This document shows, in pieces, positions 1 to 10,284 of a stretch of DNA of 64,000 nt. The translations under genes and the position numbers were made by a program. The notes under the pieces were generated by a model that was given only the letters and a program-made list of their open reading frames with translations, ran no database searches and was not told the origin of the DNA. Origin of the DNA: Pseudomonadaceae bacterium (GTDB lineage: Bacteria; Pseudomonadota; Gammaproteobacteria; Pseudomonadales; Pseudomonadaceae); the NCBI GenBank assembly GCA_019747075.1, contig JAIERF010000009.1, forward strand, positions 1 through 64,000. The letters run 5' to 3'. Numbering within the stretch: the first letter of the stretch is position 1; each line of letters starts with the position of its first letter.

Positions 1-873
1 TTCAACACCTTCCTGAGCAAGCTGCAGGTGATGATCAGCCAGGTGGTGACCTCGGTACAGAAGGTCAGCGACTCCTCAGAGCACACCGCCGACATCGCCA
101 TTCGTACCGACCAGGGCATGCAGAAGCAGATGCAGGAGATCGAGTTGGTCGCCACTGCCGTGCATGAAATGACCGCCACCGCTCAGGATGTAGCGCGCAA
201 CGCGACCCATGCCGCCGAAGCCGCCAACCATGCCGACCAGGCCGCCAACAACGGCAAGAGCATCGTGCACAGCACCTCGCAGGCGATTGCCGCCCTGGCC
301 AGTGAAATCGGCCGTGCGGTGACCGTGGTGCAAACCCTGGCCAAAGACAGCGAAAACATCAACGCCATCCTGGTGGCCATCCGCGGGATTGCCGAGCAAA
401 CCAACCTGCTGGCCCTCAACGCGGCCATCGAGGCGGCACGCGCTGGCGAACAGGGCCGAGGCTTTGCCGTGGTCGCCGACGAGGTGCGCAACCTGGCGCA
501 GAAAACCCAGCAAGCCACCGAAGAAATCCAGGCCATGATCCAGCAGCTGCAACACGGTACCCGTGAAGTGGTGAAGGTGATGGAAGACAGCCAGGCGAAA
601 ACCGACGACAGCGTCAAACATGCGGCCGAAGCGGCTCAGGCTCTGGAGTCCATCACCCAGGCGGTATCGGTGATCAACGACATGAACACCCAGATCGCCA
701 GTGCCGCCGAGGAGCAAAGCGCGGTGGCCGAAGACATCAACCGCAACGTCACCAATATCGGCCAAGTGGCCAATGAAGTGGCCAGCGGTGCCGACGAAGC
801 CAGCCAGGCCAGCGCCGAGCTGACCAAACTGGCCGAGCAACAACGGCGCCTGATCAACCAGTTCCGCGTCTGA
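1..873 (+). CDS. Methyl-accepting chemotaxis protein, C-terminal part (5' truncated by window edge)
   Basis: Frame open from base 1; MCP signaling hairpin '[47 protein letters not shown]'. Confidence 0.95.
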   Translation, partial: FNTFLSKLQVMISQVVTSVQKVSDSSEHTADIAIRTDQGMQKQMQEIELVATAVHEMTATAQDVARNATHAAEAANHADQAANNGKSIVHSTSQAIAALASEIGRAVTVVQTLAKDSENINAILVAIRGIAEQTNLLALNAAIEAARAGEQGRGFAVVADEVRNLAQKTQQATEEIQAMIQQLQHGTREVVKVMEDSQAKTDDSVKHAAEAAQALESITQAVSVINDMNTQIASAAEEQSAVAEDINRNVTNIGQVANEVASGADEASQASAELTKLAEQQRRLINQFRV

Positions 874-890
874 TCGAGCGCAGCGCAAAG

Positions 891-923
891 CAAAAAAAGG
901 AGCCCAACTGGGCTCCTTTTTTT
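891..923 (+). terminator. Rho-independent terminator after the MCP gene
   Basis: ggagccca-actgggctcc hairpin followed by T7. Confidence 0.85.
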
Positions 924-949
924 ATCTGGGCAACGCTGTCAGCACCCCA

Positions 950-1567
950 TCACGCCGGGGTCAGGCACTCCGGCGCATCCAGCTTGGGGTCGTTGACCAG
1001 GTTGGCCAGCACCCGCTCGCGCATTGCCAGTGGCGGCTTGGCCAGCAACGCCTGCAGCTCAGCAGGTGACGTGTCGGCGGCCAACCAGGCCTCCTGCCCA
1101 GCCTCATCCAGCAACAGCGGACGCCGCTGATCGGCGGCCGCCTGGGTCACCACGGCCACGCTCAGGTAGGTATGCCCCTCCACTGGATACGCTTCCCAGA
1201 TCGCGGCGAAATACAGCGGCGACGTCTCATGGGTCAGCCAATAAGGGCGCTTGCGCACCGCTCCGCGCCACTCATAAAAACCGTTGGCAGGCAGCAGACA
1301 ACGGCGCTGGTGGAAGGCTTCACGAAACATCGGTTGTTCGGCCAGGGTTTCCGCCCGTGCCTGGGCCGGGGTGCGCGACCAATCAGTCAGCCAGGGCGGC
1401 GTCAGCCCCCAGCGAGCCGAAGCGGCATGACGCTGGCCGGCCTCATGGCGAACCATCAGCACATGAGCGCCGGGGGCGATATTCCAGTGCGGCTGCTGGT
1501 CGGCCGGAAAGCCGGGCAAGGCGGTCAGCGCTGGCGGCCAGCGAAACAGGGCATAGCGTCCACACAT
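950..1567 (-). CDS. SOS response-associated peptidase (HMCES/YedK family)
   Basis: N-terminus MCGRYALF (catalytic Cys2), 'LPANGFYEWR' motif. Confidence 0.92.
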   Translation of the reverse strand: MCGRYALFRWPPALTALPGFPADQQPHWNIAPGAHVLMVRHEAGQRHAASARWGLTPPWLTDWSRTPAQARAETLAEQPMFREAFHQRRCLLPANGFYEWRGAVRKRPYWLTHETSPLYFAAIWEAYPVEGHTYLSVAVVTQAAADQRRPLLLDEAGQEAWLAADTSPAELQALLAKPPLAMRERVLANLVNDPKLDAPECLTPA

Positions 1568-1599
1568 AAGGGGTGACAACACTCAACAAGCAAGAAGAT

Positions 1600-1860
1600 T
1601 CAGCAGAGCAGGACGCCGGTAACCTCGACCGATTCATCAGCGTCCAGCGGTTGCGCGGCATTGTACGCAGTGATCAGCAGCCGCGCGCGCTCGGCCTGCT
1701 CATTGTCTACTTGCAGACCGAGCAAGCCACTGACCGGCAACTCACCCATGGCACCCAGCAGGTGGCGGCCACTGAGGTGGGCAGTGACCCCTTCGCTGGC
1801 GAGCATGGCCAGCAACAGCTCAGCTTCGAGCAAGTCGGCCGGCTCGTAGACCCGCTGCAT
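1600..1860 (-). CDS. DUF2007-type putative signal-transducing protein
   Basis: 'MQRVYEPADLLEAELLLAMLASEGVTAHLSGRHLLGAMGELP' resembles DUF2007. Confidence 0.8.
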   Translation of the reverse strand: MQRVYEPADLLEAELLLAMLASEGVTAHLSGRHLLGAMGELPVSGLLGLQVDNEQAERARLLITAYNAAQPLDADESVEVTGVLLC

Positions 1861-2042
1861 CAGTCATCCTCCCGGCGTACCTGCAGGTCCCAACTGTCGC
1901 CATCAGTCTGCAACTCAAACTGGATCGGCCGGCAACAGACCGGGCAATCCTCGATGTACTGCTGATCGCCGCCCGACAGATCCAGCAACGCCTCCACTGG
2001 CTCGCCGCAATAAGGGCACTGATAGTCCTGAGATTCCAGCAT
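1860..2042 (-). CDS. CPXCG motif-containing cysteine-rich protein
   Basis: 60 aa with 'YQCPYCGEPVEALLDLSGGDQQYIEDCPVCCRPI'. Confidence 0.85.
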   Translation of the reverse strand: MLESQDYQCPYCGEPVEALLDLSGGDQQYIEDCPVCCRPIQFELQTDGDSWDLQVRREDD

Positions 2043-2118
2043 CGCAGCCTCCGTGTGACTTGCGGGTATACTTCGTGGTCTATGTGCAGCCTTAACAGCA
2101 GATCAAACTGCTGAAGAC

Positions 2119-3357
2119 TTGTTCGAGATCATCGCCAACCTAAGCGTTCACGAACACACTCTCCCCCTGTCGACACCACAACAAGAGAACATGATGGGCG
2201 AATTCGATGCCATCCGACCTTACGCCGACGCCGAAGTCCCGGCGGTGCTGGAACGCCTGCTGGGCGACTCCGCATTTCTATCGATCCTCACCCACTTTCG
2301 CTTTCCGCGCCTGGCCAACTCCTTCGGCTGGCTGCTCAGACCTCTTATAGCCTATCGGCTGCGCCATGAGTTGCGCGGCATCCACTCGGTGGCGCAATTA
2401 CAGGACCGGGTCGAGCCCTATGTCGACCGCACCATCGAGCGCGCCACCGACGGCGTGACCTACAGCGGCGTGGAGCGCCTGCAGAAAGGCAGTGCCTACC
2501 TGCTGCTGGCCAACCACCGCGACATCGTCATGGACCCGGCATTCGTCAACTACGCGGTCTACCACGCGGGCATCCCGACACCACGCATCGCGATTGGCGA
2601 CAACCTGCTGCAAAAACCCTTTGTCAGCGACCTAATGCGCCTGAACAAAAGCTTTATCGTGCACCGCTCCCTGAGTGGCCGGCGGGAGAAGCTGGCGGCG
2701 TTCCAGTTGCTGTCGGCCTATATCAACCACTCGATTCGCCATGATTGCCAATCGATCTGGATCGCCCAGGCCGAGGGCCGTGCCAAGGACGGTAATGACC
2801 GTACCGATTCGGCGATCCTCAAGATGTTCCACATGAGCCGCAAAGACGAGCCGTTCGCCGAGGTGATCCGCAGCCTCAAGCTGACGCCGGTGTCGATCAG
2901 CTACGAATACGACCCCTGCGACCAGGCCAAGGCCCGCGAGCTGTATATCCGCGCCAGCAGCGGCAGCTACGAGAAGAGCCAGGGCGAAGACGACCTCAGC
3001 ATTGCCCAGGGCATCACCGGCTACAAAGGCCGCGTGCATATCAACTTTGCCGAGCACATCAGTCAGGACTTTGCCGACACCAAGCAATTGGCGGCGGAGA
3101 TGGACCGGCAGATCCTCGCTGGCTATCGCCTGTTCCCCGTGCATTACCTGGCCTACGCCATGTGGCAGGAACGCGATCAGCAGTTGCAGGTGCCGACCGC
3201 CGCCGAGCTGTTTGCCCCGGCCGAACTGGCCAAGGCCGAGGCCGAATGGCAGAAACGCCTGAACGCCTGCCCGCCCGAGCAGCAGCCTTACCTGGTGATG
3301 CAGTACGCCAACCCGGTGCGCAACCAGTACCGCATCAAGGCCGGCCTGGCGCTGTAA
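2119..3357 (+). CDS. 1-acyl-sn-glycerol-3-phosphate acyltransferase-like protein
   Basis: 'LLANHRDIVMDPAFV' (NHxxxxD acyltransferase motif) and 'WIAQAEGRAKDG'; start codon uncertain. Confidence 0.8.
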   Translation: MFEIIANLSVHEHTLPLSTPQQENMMGEFDAIRPYADAEVPAVLERLLGDSAFLSILTHFRFPRLANSFGWLLRPLIAYRLRHELRGIHSVAQLQDRVEPYVDRTIERATDGVTYSGVERLQKGSAYLLLANHRDIVMDPAFVNYAVYHAGIPTPRIAIGDNLLQKPFVSDLMRLNKSFIVHRSLSGRREKLAAFQLLSAYINHSIRHDCQSIWIAQAEGRAKDGNDRTDSAILKMFHMSRKDEPFAEVIRSLKLTPVSISYEYDPCDQAKARELYIRASSGSYEKSQGEDDLSIAQGITGYKGRVHINFAEHISQDFADTKQLAAEMDRQILAGYRLFPVHYLAYAMWQERDQQLQVPTAAELFAPAELAKAEAEWQKRLNACPPEQQPYLVMQYANPVRNQYRIKAGLAL

Positions 3358-3374
3358 GTAGGCCCGCAGACACG

Positions 3375-3407
3375 ACAACGGCGACCCTAGGGTCGCCGTT
3401 GTTTTTT
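3375..3407 (+). terminator. Rho-independent terminator
   Basis: acaacggcgaccctagggtcgccgttgt perfect palindrome + T6. Confidence 0.88.
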
Positions 3408-3420
3408 CAAGCCTGGAGGT

Positions 3421-3699
3421 TTACAGCCGGGTGCTGTCCCAGGACAACAGCAGGGCAATGGCCAGGCAAGCAAAACCAAACTGATAGAAGAATCGATTCA
3501 GGCGCAGGGTCGGCTCGGTGCCCAGCACGGCTTCGCCATGGCCAGCGCTCGGGCCATGCACCTGCGCCTCGGCGCGCAACTCACGCTGACGGGTGGCCAG
3601 CAGCAGCCAGGCGCCCGCACAGGCAAAAAACAGCGCCAGCAGATTCAGACAACGCCCTGGGTGGGCGGTAATTACCGCGTAAAGCGCCTGCAACGACAT
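3421..3699 (-). CDS. Small membrane protein of unknown function
   Basis: ORF from MSLQALYAVITAHPG with two predicted TM segments. Confidence 0.6.
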   Translation of the reverse strand: MSLQALYAVITAHPGRCLNLLALFFACAGAWLLLATRQRELRAEAQVHGPSAGHGEAVLGTEPTLRLNRFFYQFGFACLAIALLLSWDSTRL

Positions 3700-3963
3700 G
3701 CTTGATCTCCGCCTCAGTGGCCACGCCCAGCGGGCGTTGCCCCTACACCACAGTCTAGTGCCCAGCCCAGGGAACGGGCGGGTCAATACGGCGGCGGAGT
3801 CTACCTAAGGCCTGCGCTTATGACGCTTGTTTCCGACGAGTTGTCGCCCTATCACCAATCCGTCTGAATACTGTCAACTTCATGACCTAGAGTTGAAAAC
3901 TCGTCGCGATAGCTTGAGTCGTATATCGAGACGGCTACTCATCACTCATGGAGGAACCACTAC

Positions 3964-4170
3964 ATGCTGCATGCGCAACCGCAAGACCGCGACTACCTGA
4001 TTGACTCGCTCGATGATGTGGAAACAGTGGTCGATGAACTGTCCATCAATGTTCAGGATCATCATTGGCTGGTGTACTGCGCCATGGGCGGCCACGAGCA
4101 CTACGACCTACCGGATATCGACCCACACACCGGTTTCAGCATTCCCGAGTTGTATATGGCTGCGGCCTGA
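3964..4170 (+). CDS. Small acidic hypothetical protein (68 aa)
   Basis: ATG preceded by a ggagg RBS and followed by a strong terminator. Confidence 0.7.
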   Translation: MLHAQPQDRDYLIDSLDDVETVVDELSINVQDHHWLVYCAMGGHEHYDLPDIDPHTGFSIPELYMAAA

Positions 4171-4181
4171 ATTTCCCGCAT

Positions 4182-4213
4182 AAAAAAGCCCCGACCTTGG
4201 CCGGGGCTTTTTT
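4182..4213. terminator. Rho-independent terminator
   Basis: aaaaaagccccgaccttggccggggctttttt. Confidence 0.88.
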
Positions 4214-4224
4214 GTGTGCGGGCT

Positions 4225-4809
4225 TTACTGACCGAGCACTTGGCCGATGGTCGGGTCCTTGAAGACCCGGCTCAGGGCATCACTCAACACCTCGGTCACC
4301 AACTTGGTGTTGGTCTGCTGGTTGGGTGCCATGCCAAAACGCTGATCCATGGACGCCCCGTAGCGACCGTTGTAACGGCGCCCGCCATTTTGCGCATCGA
4401 CCCGGAAGGTGGCGCTGATGGTGGCTTCAGTCACGTACAGCCCTTCTTTGGGCGATTGATACTTGAGTTCGCTGAGGGTCAGGGTCAATTGCGGCGCGTT
4501 GTAGGCATTCGCCGTCGGGGTGAAGCCCAACAGGCGAACGGCCGCTTCTGCCTGAGTCTGCAGCTGTGGCAGCAATTGCGCGCCGGCAACCGTGATGGTG
4601 CTGGTTTCCGGGTACATGCCACCACGGGTGCCGAGCACCGGCGACGGACGACCATCCACCACCCGCACTACCACCGGCTGACCACGACCAACGGCCGCCA
4701 GCTGGGTATTGAGAACGGGTTGCGGGCTGAGCTGTTGCGGGCTGTGGACACAACCGGCAAGGGTCAAACTGGCCATGGCCAGCAAACCGAGTAACAAGCG
4801 ATGCAGCAT
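4225..4809 (-). CDS. YajG family lipoprotein
   Basis: Lipobox 'MLHRLLLGLLAMASLTLAGC', YajG-like body; start could be 4818. Confidence 0.85.
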   Translation of the reverse strand: MLHRLLLGLLAMASLTLAGCVHSPQQLSPQPVLNTQLAAVGRGQPVVVRVVDGRPSPVLGTRGGMYPETSTITVAGAQLLPQLQTQAEAAVRLLGFTPTANAYNAPQLTLTLSELKYQSPKEGLYVTEATISATFRVDAQNGGRRYNGRYGASMDQRFGMAPNQQTNTKLVTEVLSDALSRVFKDPTIGQVLGQ

Positions 4810-4946
4810 GTTCATCATCTCCAAGGGTGGGCACGCGATGGCCGGCAGTATAACCATGGCGGTTGCAGGCTTACAGCCGCGCAGTGCTGTGACCCGCGCA
4901 AACTCCCGGGGTTCCGCCCAGCGCCTGGGCAGAAAACGACAGGAAT

Positions 4947-4974
4947 AAAAAAACCGCCCCGGAGGGCGGCTTTT
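4947..4974. terminator. Bidirectional-type terminator between mqo and yajG
   Basis: aaaaaaaccgccccggagggcggctttt. Confidence 0.8.
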
Positions 4975-4991
4975 GCTCATGCACTAAGCGA

Positions 4992-6488
4992 TCAAACGTC
5001 GCTAACCAGCCCCAGCAGCTCGTTGGAGCGGGCCTGCACGCTGCGATACAGCTCGGCATCGGTTTCCAGCACCTTGCCGGTGGCCTTGAAGATCGCCTGC
5101 AAGCGGCTCTGCCATTGCTCCGAGCGCACTTGCTCGGGGAAGCAGCGCTGGATCAGATCGAGCATGATCGAGACCGTCACCGAGGCGCCTGGCGAAGCAC
5201 CCAACAAAGCAGCCAGGGAACCATCAGCGGAAGACACCAGCTCGGTACCGAACTGCAGGATACCGCCGGACTTGGCGTCCTTCTTGATGATCTGCACGCG
5301 CTGGCCGGCTGTTTCCAGGCGCCAGTCTTCGGCCTTGGCTTCCGGGTAAAACTTGCGCAGGGCTTCCAGGCGCTGTTCCTGGGACTGCATAACCTCGCCA
5401 ACCAAATACTTGGTCAGGTCGAAGTTGTCCCGTGCCACGGCCAGCATCGGCAGGATGTTGCTCGGGCGAATCGACAGCGGCAGGTCGAGGAACGAACCGT
5501 GCTTGAGGAACTTGGTGGTGAAGCCGGCATAAGGTCCGAACAACAGGGACTTCTTGCCTTCTACTACGCGAGTGTCGAGGTGCGGCACGGACATCGGCGG
5601 TGCGCCGACATCGGCCTGGCTGTAGACCTTGGCCTGGTGCTGACTGACCACTTCAGGATTGTCGCAGCGCAGCCACTGGCCGCTGACCGGGAAGCCGCCG
5701 AAGCCCTTGCCTTCCGGAATACCGGACATCTGCAGCAACGGCAAAGCCGCGCCGCCGGCGCCGAGGAAGACAAAGCGCGAGGTGACCTTGCGGGTCTCGC
5801 CACTGAGCATGTCCTTGATGCTGACACACCAGCCGGCGTCGCTACGCTCCAGACCCACCACACGCTGGTTGTACTGAACGTCGGTGTGATCCTGCTCGGC
5901 CAGGAAGCGCAGCAGCTGGTTGGTCAGGGCGCCGAAGTTGACGTCACTGCCGCCGACGGCACGGGTCGCCGCGACGCGCTCATCAGCCTCACGGCCGGGC
6001 ATCATCAGCGGCATCCAGTCGGCCAGGGTGGCCTTGTCTTCGGAGTACTGCATGCCGGCGAAGCAGTGATGCTTGCTCAGCTGGGCAAAGCGGGTTTGCA
6101 GGAAGCCGATGTCTTTCTCGCCACGCACAAAGCTCAGGTGCGGCACGGGATTGATGAAGCTCTGCGCGGAACCGAAGGTGCCCTTTTCGATCAGGTGGGC
6201 CCAGAACTGCTTGGACACCTCGAACATGGCATTGATGCTGACGGCCTTCTTGATATCGACCGAACCATCGGCGGCTTGCGGGGTGTAGTTCAGCTCACAC
6301 AACCCGGCATGGCCGGTGCCTGCGTTGTTCCAGGGGTTGGAACTTTCGATAGCACCTGCATCCATCAACTCAACGACTTCCAGCTTAATCGCCGGATCCA
6401 GCTCTTTGAGCAGCACGGCGAGCGTTGCGCTCATGATGCCGGCCCCAACCAACACCACATCCACTGCTTCGTTTTCGTTTCGCGCCAT
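4992..6488 (-). CDS. mqo: Malate:quinone oxidoreductase
   Basis: '[24 protein letters not shown]', '[18 protein letters not shown]'. Confidence 0.96.
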   Translation of the reverse strand: MARNENEAVDVVLVGAGIMSATLAVLLKELDPAIKLEVVELMDAGAIESSNPWNNAGTGHAGLCELNYTPQAADGSVDIKKAVSINAMFEVSKQFWAHLIEKGTFGSAQSFINPVPHLSFVRGEKDIGFLQTRFAQLSKHHCFAGMQYSEDKATLADWMPLMMPGREADERVAATRAVGGSDVNFGALTNQLLRFLAEQDHTDVQYNQRVVGLERSDAGWCVSIKDMLSGETRKVTSRFVFLGAGGAALPLLQMSGIPEGKGFGGFPVSGQWLRCDNPEVVSQHQAKVYSQADVGAPPMSVPHLDTRVVEGKKSLLFGPYAGFTTKFLKHGSFLDLPLSIRPSNILPMLAVARDNFDLTKYLVGEVMQSQEQRLEALRKFYPEAKAEDWRLETAGQRVQIIKKDAKSGGILQFGTELVSSADGSLAALLGASPGASVTVSIMLDLIQRCFPEQVRSEQWQSRLQAIFKATGKVLETDAELYRSVQARSNELLGLVSDV

Positions 6489-6952
6489 TACCGCATCTCC
6501 ACAATCAAAATCTGCAGCACCCAACTGCTGTCACTCGGCCTCATGAGCAAACACCAATTGCTTATTACTGTCCGCCAGATGGCCTTGGAGCCAGGAAGAG
6601 GTAACTTCCAGATTACTAATGGCTCCCTGTATGCACCTTGACCACTCTCAACCGGAGATAAACAGGAGAGGATCTCAGCTCAACAGTTCATTGGCACACA
6701 TCAGGATATCTCCCGACGCCGCCAGCTCTGCACAGGACAGGCCCCTATAAGGGCGTTATTTTTTCGGCGCGAACAATACCATTAATGACGCATTGCTTAA
6801 CGCAAAAAAATGCACAGGCCGTGGCCACTGATCTTTTTTTCGCCAAGCAGGGCCCGCAAAGCGCGCCAACCCCAGTGTTTACGCTGGCCACAGGGGCAAC
6901 CGCGGGGCAGTAACCGGGGCCTAGACGTTGGTAGGCTTGACCCCGCTCGCGG

Positions 6953-7579
6953 CTAGAGCCAACCACTGTCCAGCTGCGCCTTGCAACTGCGGTACTGCAT
7001 GGCGTAACGCTTGGCGCGGGCATCGACCTTGGCGGCCACAGGCAGTAACCAGGCCTTCTGCAGATGGCTGCCGCGACTGAAGCCGCCCCAGCCCTCGTGG
7101 TAGTTGAGGTACTGGTTGTAGGCATCCCATTTGGAAATGCCATTCACCTTCTGGCTTTTGCTGGTGTACCAGCCCATGAAGTCCAAGGCATCGGCAAAAT
7201 CATCGCGACTGGCCCAGCTGTTGCCGGTTTCGCGCTGATAATCGGCCCAAGTTTCGTCTTTGACCTGAGCGTAGCCGTAGGCCGTGCTGGGCCGACCGTA
7301 GGGGATGACGCCAAGGAAATAGCGCATCGGCGGCCGCGCATCTTCTCGAAAGCTCGATTCCTGATACATCATCGCCATGGTCACGAACGACGGCGTGCCC
7401 CAGCGCTGGGTCATGCCTTGCGCCGCCTGGTGCCAGGCCGATTTTTCCGCAAAGATCTGGCACAGGTCTTCCGGCTGTGCCGGCGGGCGGGTGCTGCAGG
7501 CGCCAAGCAGATAAATGCTCAGCAGCAAGGTCGCCCGGCACAGCACCGGCGATTCAAGCACGGGCGGCATGGATGACAT
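6953..7579 (-). CDS. Transglycosylase SLT domain-like lipoprotein
   Basis: Lipobox 'LLGACS'; 'MMYQESSF...STAYGYAQVKDETW' lysozyme-like fold. Confidence 0.85.
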   Translation of the reverse strand: MSSMPPVLESPVLCRATLLLSIYLLGACSTRPPAQPEDLCQIFAEKSAWHQAAQGMTQRWGTPSFVTMAMMYQESSFREDARPPMRYFLGVIPYGRPSTAYGYAQVKDETWADYQRETGNSWASRDDFADALDFMGWYTSKSQKVNGISKWDAYNQYLNYHEGWGGFSRGSHLQKAWLLPVAAKVDARAKRYAMQYRSCKAQLDSGWL

Positions 7580-7841
7580 CGATATAGGGCGCAGCCTGAC
7601 GCTGGTCCTGAATCAGGGCGACAAAGTCATGGCCCTGGGCATCGGTGGCACTCAGGTCGTAACCAGCAGCCTGGAAGAAGCCGACAAAACGGGCGAAATC
7701 ATCCACCCGCAGCCCGCGATAGGCCTTGACCAGCTTGTGCAGCGACGGCGAAGTGCCATCGACCGGCTCGAAAGCGAGGAACAGCTTGATCGGATCGTCA
7801 CCGATTTCATCGCCAATCACCTGTTTCTTGTCTTTACGCAT
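7554..7841 (-). CDS. PA4642-family conserved protein
   Basis: 'MRKDKKQVIGDEIGDDPIKLFLAFEPVDGTSPSLHKLVKAYRGLR' recognised. Confidence 0.75.
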   Translation of the reverse strand: MRKDKKQVIGDEIGDDPIKLFLAFEPVDGTSPSLHKLVKAYRGLRVDDFARFVGFFQAAGYDLSATDAQGHDFVALIQDQRQAAPYIDVIHAARA

Positions 7842-8075
7842 GATCCACTCCAACGGGCCGGTTTTTCAGGGCCGGCAGTTTACCCCAGGGGCCGACGCCC
7901 AGGCGACCACCTACCGCGAAGACCGCACAAGCCTGGGCAGCCAACCGCAGTTGGCCCCGCAAGAGGGCGACCGAGCCTTTAAACAGGGCGTTTTCACCGC
8001 CAAATACAACTATCGGAGGCCTGCGCCGACACGCCTGCGGCCCTTATACTCAGGGCATTGCCGAAGGAATCCGCC

Positions 8076-9812
8076 ATGTCGCTGCCCTTGCTTCCCGTGT
8101 TCGCCGCCTGGCGCCAGACCCTCAAGGCAGGGTATTCATTCAAGGCCCTGCGTGGCGACCTGGCGGCGGGCCTGACGGTAGGCATCATCGCCATTCCCTT
8201 GGCCATGGCCCTGGCCATTGCCGTCGGCGTCGCCCCGCAATACGGCCTGTACACGGTGCTGGTGGCTGCGCCGCTGATCGCCCTCACCGGCGGCTCGCGC
8301 TTCAACGTGTCTGGGCCGACCGCCGCCTTTGTGGTGATCCTGTTGCCGATCACCCAGCAATTCGGCCTCGGCGGTCTGCTGCTATGCACCATGCTTGCCG
8401 GCCTGATCATGATCGCCATGGGCCTGGGCCGCGCCGGCCGCCTGATCGAATTCGTGCCCTACCCGGTAACCCTGGGCTTCACCGCCGGCATAGGCATCGT
8501 GATTGCCACTCTGCAGCTCAAGGATTTGTTCGGCCTCAGCCTAAGCAGCCAGCCCCTGCACTACCTGGAGCAAGTACAGGTCCTGCTGCTAGCCCTGCCC
8601 AGCGCCCATCTCGGCGATGCCCTGGTGGCGGCACTGAGCCTGGCGGTGCTGATTCTCTGGCCGCGCTGGGTGCCGAAAGTACCCGGCCACCTGGCGGCCT
8701 TGGCCGTGGGCACGCTTGCCGGCCTGGCCCTGGAAGCGTTGGGCATCCCCCTGGCAACCCTGGGCGAGCGTTTCAGCTACAGCCTCGACGGTGTGCTGCA
8801 TGCCGGGATTCCACCCTTTCTGCCGGATTTCACCTGGCCCTGGCAATTGCCGGCGGCCAATGGCCAGCCCCTGGGCCTGTCGTTTGAGCTGATTCGCCAA
8901 TTGCTGGCGCCCGCGTTTGCCATCGCCATGCTCGGCGCCATCGAGTCGCTGCTCTGCGCTGTGGTGGCCGACGGCATGACCGGCAGCAAGCACGACCCTA
9001 ATGCCGAGCTGGTCGGCCAGGGCCTGGGCAACCTGATTGCACCGCTGTTTGGTGGCATCACCGCCACCGCCGCCATCGCCCGCAGCGCCGCCAACGTGCG
9101 CGCCGGTGCCTTCTCGCCGCTGGCGGCGATCATCCATGCCGGCGTGGTGCTGGTGGCGATTCTGCTGCTGGCGCCGCTGTTCAGTTACCTGCCGATGGCG
9201 GCCCTGGCGGCCTTGCTGCTGATGGTGGCGTGGAACATGAGTGAGGCCGGCCATGTGCTGCACACCCTGCGCATCGCCCCGCGCAGTGACGTGCTGGTGC
9301 TGCTGACCTGCCTGATCCTGACCGTGCTGTTCGACATGGTGCTGGCCGTCGGCGTCGGCCTGCTGCTGGCTGCCGGCCTGTTTATCAAGCGCATGAGCGA
9401 CCTCACCGACACCGCCGCCCTGCCCCGGCACTTCCATCAGGCCCTCAAGGATTTACCCGAGCACGTGCTGGTGTACGCCATTCGCGGGCCGCTGTTCTTC
9501 GGCGCGGCGGAAAAAGCCCTGAGCGTGCTGCGCCGCTTCAATAACGACGTCAAGGTGGTGATTGTCGATATCAGCGCCGTGCCGCTGCTGGACATGACCG
9601 CCCTGGCGGCGCTGGACAACGTGCTGCGCGACTATCGCAAGCAACACGTCGGCCTGGTGCTGGTCGGCACCTCATCGCGGGTACGCTTGAAACTGCGCCG
9701 CGCCGGCATCCTGCGTGAAGAAGGCCACCTGGCCTATGTGCAAAACCTCGAACAAGCCAGGGCCAAGGCCCTGAGCTGGCTCGAACCGGCAGTGGCCTGC
9801 GCAAACAACTAA
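8076..9812 (+). CDS. SulP family inorganic anion transporter with C-terminal STAS domain (DauA-like)
   Basis: Multi-TM 'GDLAAGLTVGIIAIPLAMALAIA...GGSRFNVSGPTAAF', STAS 'VVIVDISAVPLLDMTALAALDNV'. Confidence 0.93.
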   Translation: MSLPLLPVFAAWRQTLKAGYSFKALRGDLAAGLTVGIIAIPLAMALAIAVGVAPQYGLYTVLVAAPLIALTGGSRFNVSGPTAAFVVILLPITQQFGLGGLLLCTMLAGLIMIAMGLGRAGRLIEFVPYPVTLGFTAGIGIVIATLQLKDLFGLSLSSQPLHYLEQVQVLLLALPSAHLGDALVAALSLAVLILWPRWVPKVPGHLAALAVGTLAGLALEALGIPLATLGERFSYSLDGVLHAGIPPFLPDFTWPWQLPAANGQPLGLSFELIRQLLAPAFAIAMLGAIESLLCAVVADGMTGSKHDPNAELVGQGLGNLIAPLFGGITATAAIARSAANVRAGAFSPLAAIIHAGVVLVAILLLAPLFSYLPMAALAALLLMVAWNMSEAGHVLHTLRIAPRSDVLVLLTCLILTVLFDMVLAVGVGLLLAAGLFIKRMSDLTDTAALPRHFHQALKDLPEHVLVYAIRGPLFFGAAEKALSVLRRFNNDVKVVIVDISAVPLLDMTALAALDNVLRDYRKQHVGLVLVGTSSRVRLKLRRAGILREEGHLAYVQNLEQARAKALSWLEPAVACANN

Positions 9813-10279
9813 AACTGCGCGACCATCCAGGCCTGATAGGCCTCGACCTCAGCGTCACCTTCGCGCGGCGCCCAGGGGGCCAGCTCGCCGTCGCCAATCG
9901 GCCGGTAAGGTCCGGCCTTGCACTCGAACAGCACGCTGTCGGCCTCCAGCACCACCAGGGCGTGAAACACCCCAGGCGGCAAGTCGACACCGACACAGTC
10001 ACTGCCCGCCACCAGCAACCGCTGCGCCAGCACCTCACCACTGTCGCTGAAAATCAGCAGGCCCAGACGGCCCTTAAGCACCAGCAGCGTCTCAGCCTTG
10101 TCGGCGGCCAGGTGCCGGTGCGGTGGGATATAGGTGCCCGGCTGCAGGCCCACTGCCATGCGATGACAGGACTCATCCATCTGATGGAAATTATGGTGCT
10201 GACGCAGGCGCGGGCTGGCCGACGCCTGCGCGCTCAACTGGGCAAACAGTGCCTGATCGAGAAAGCGCGGCTCAGCCAT
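9809..10279 (-). CDS. WbuC-family cupin protein
   Basis: 'GTYIPPHRHLAADKAETLLVLKGRLGLLIF' cupin motif. Confidence 0.8.
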   Translation of the reverse strand: MAEPRFLDQALFAQLSAQASASPRLRQHHNFHQMDESCHRMAVGLQPGTYIPPHRHLAADKAETLLVLKGRLGLLIFSDSGEVLAQRLLVAGSDCVGVDLPPGVFHALVVLEADSVLFECKAGPYRPIGDGELAPWAPREGDAEVEAYQAWMVAQF

Positions 10280-10284
10280 GGCCG

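Noticed and set aside
5115-6641. 508 aa plus-strand ORF
   Set aside because: Antisense of mqo; no domain recognised.
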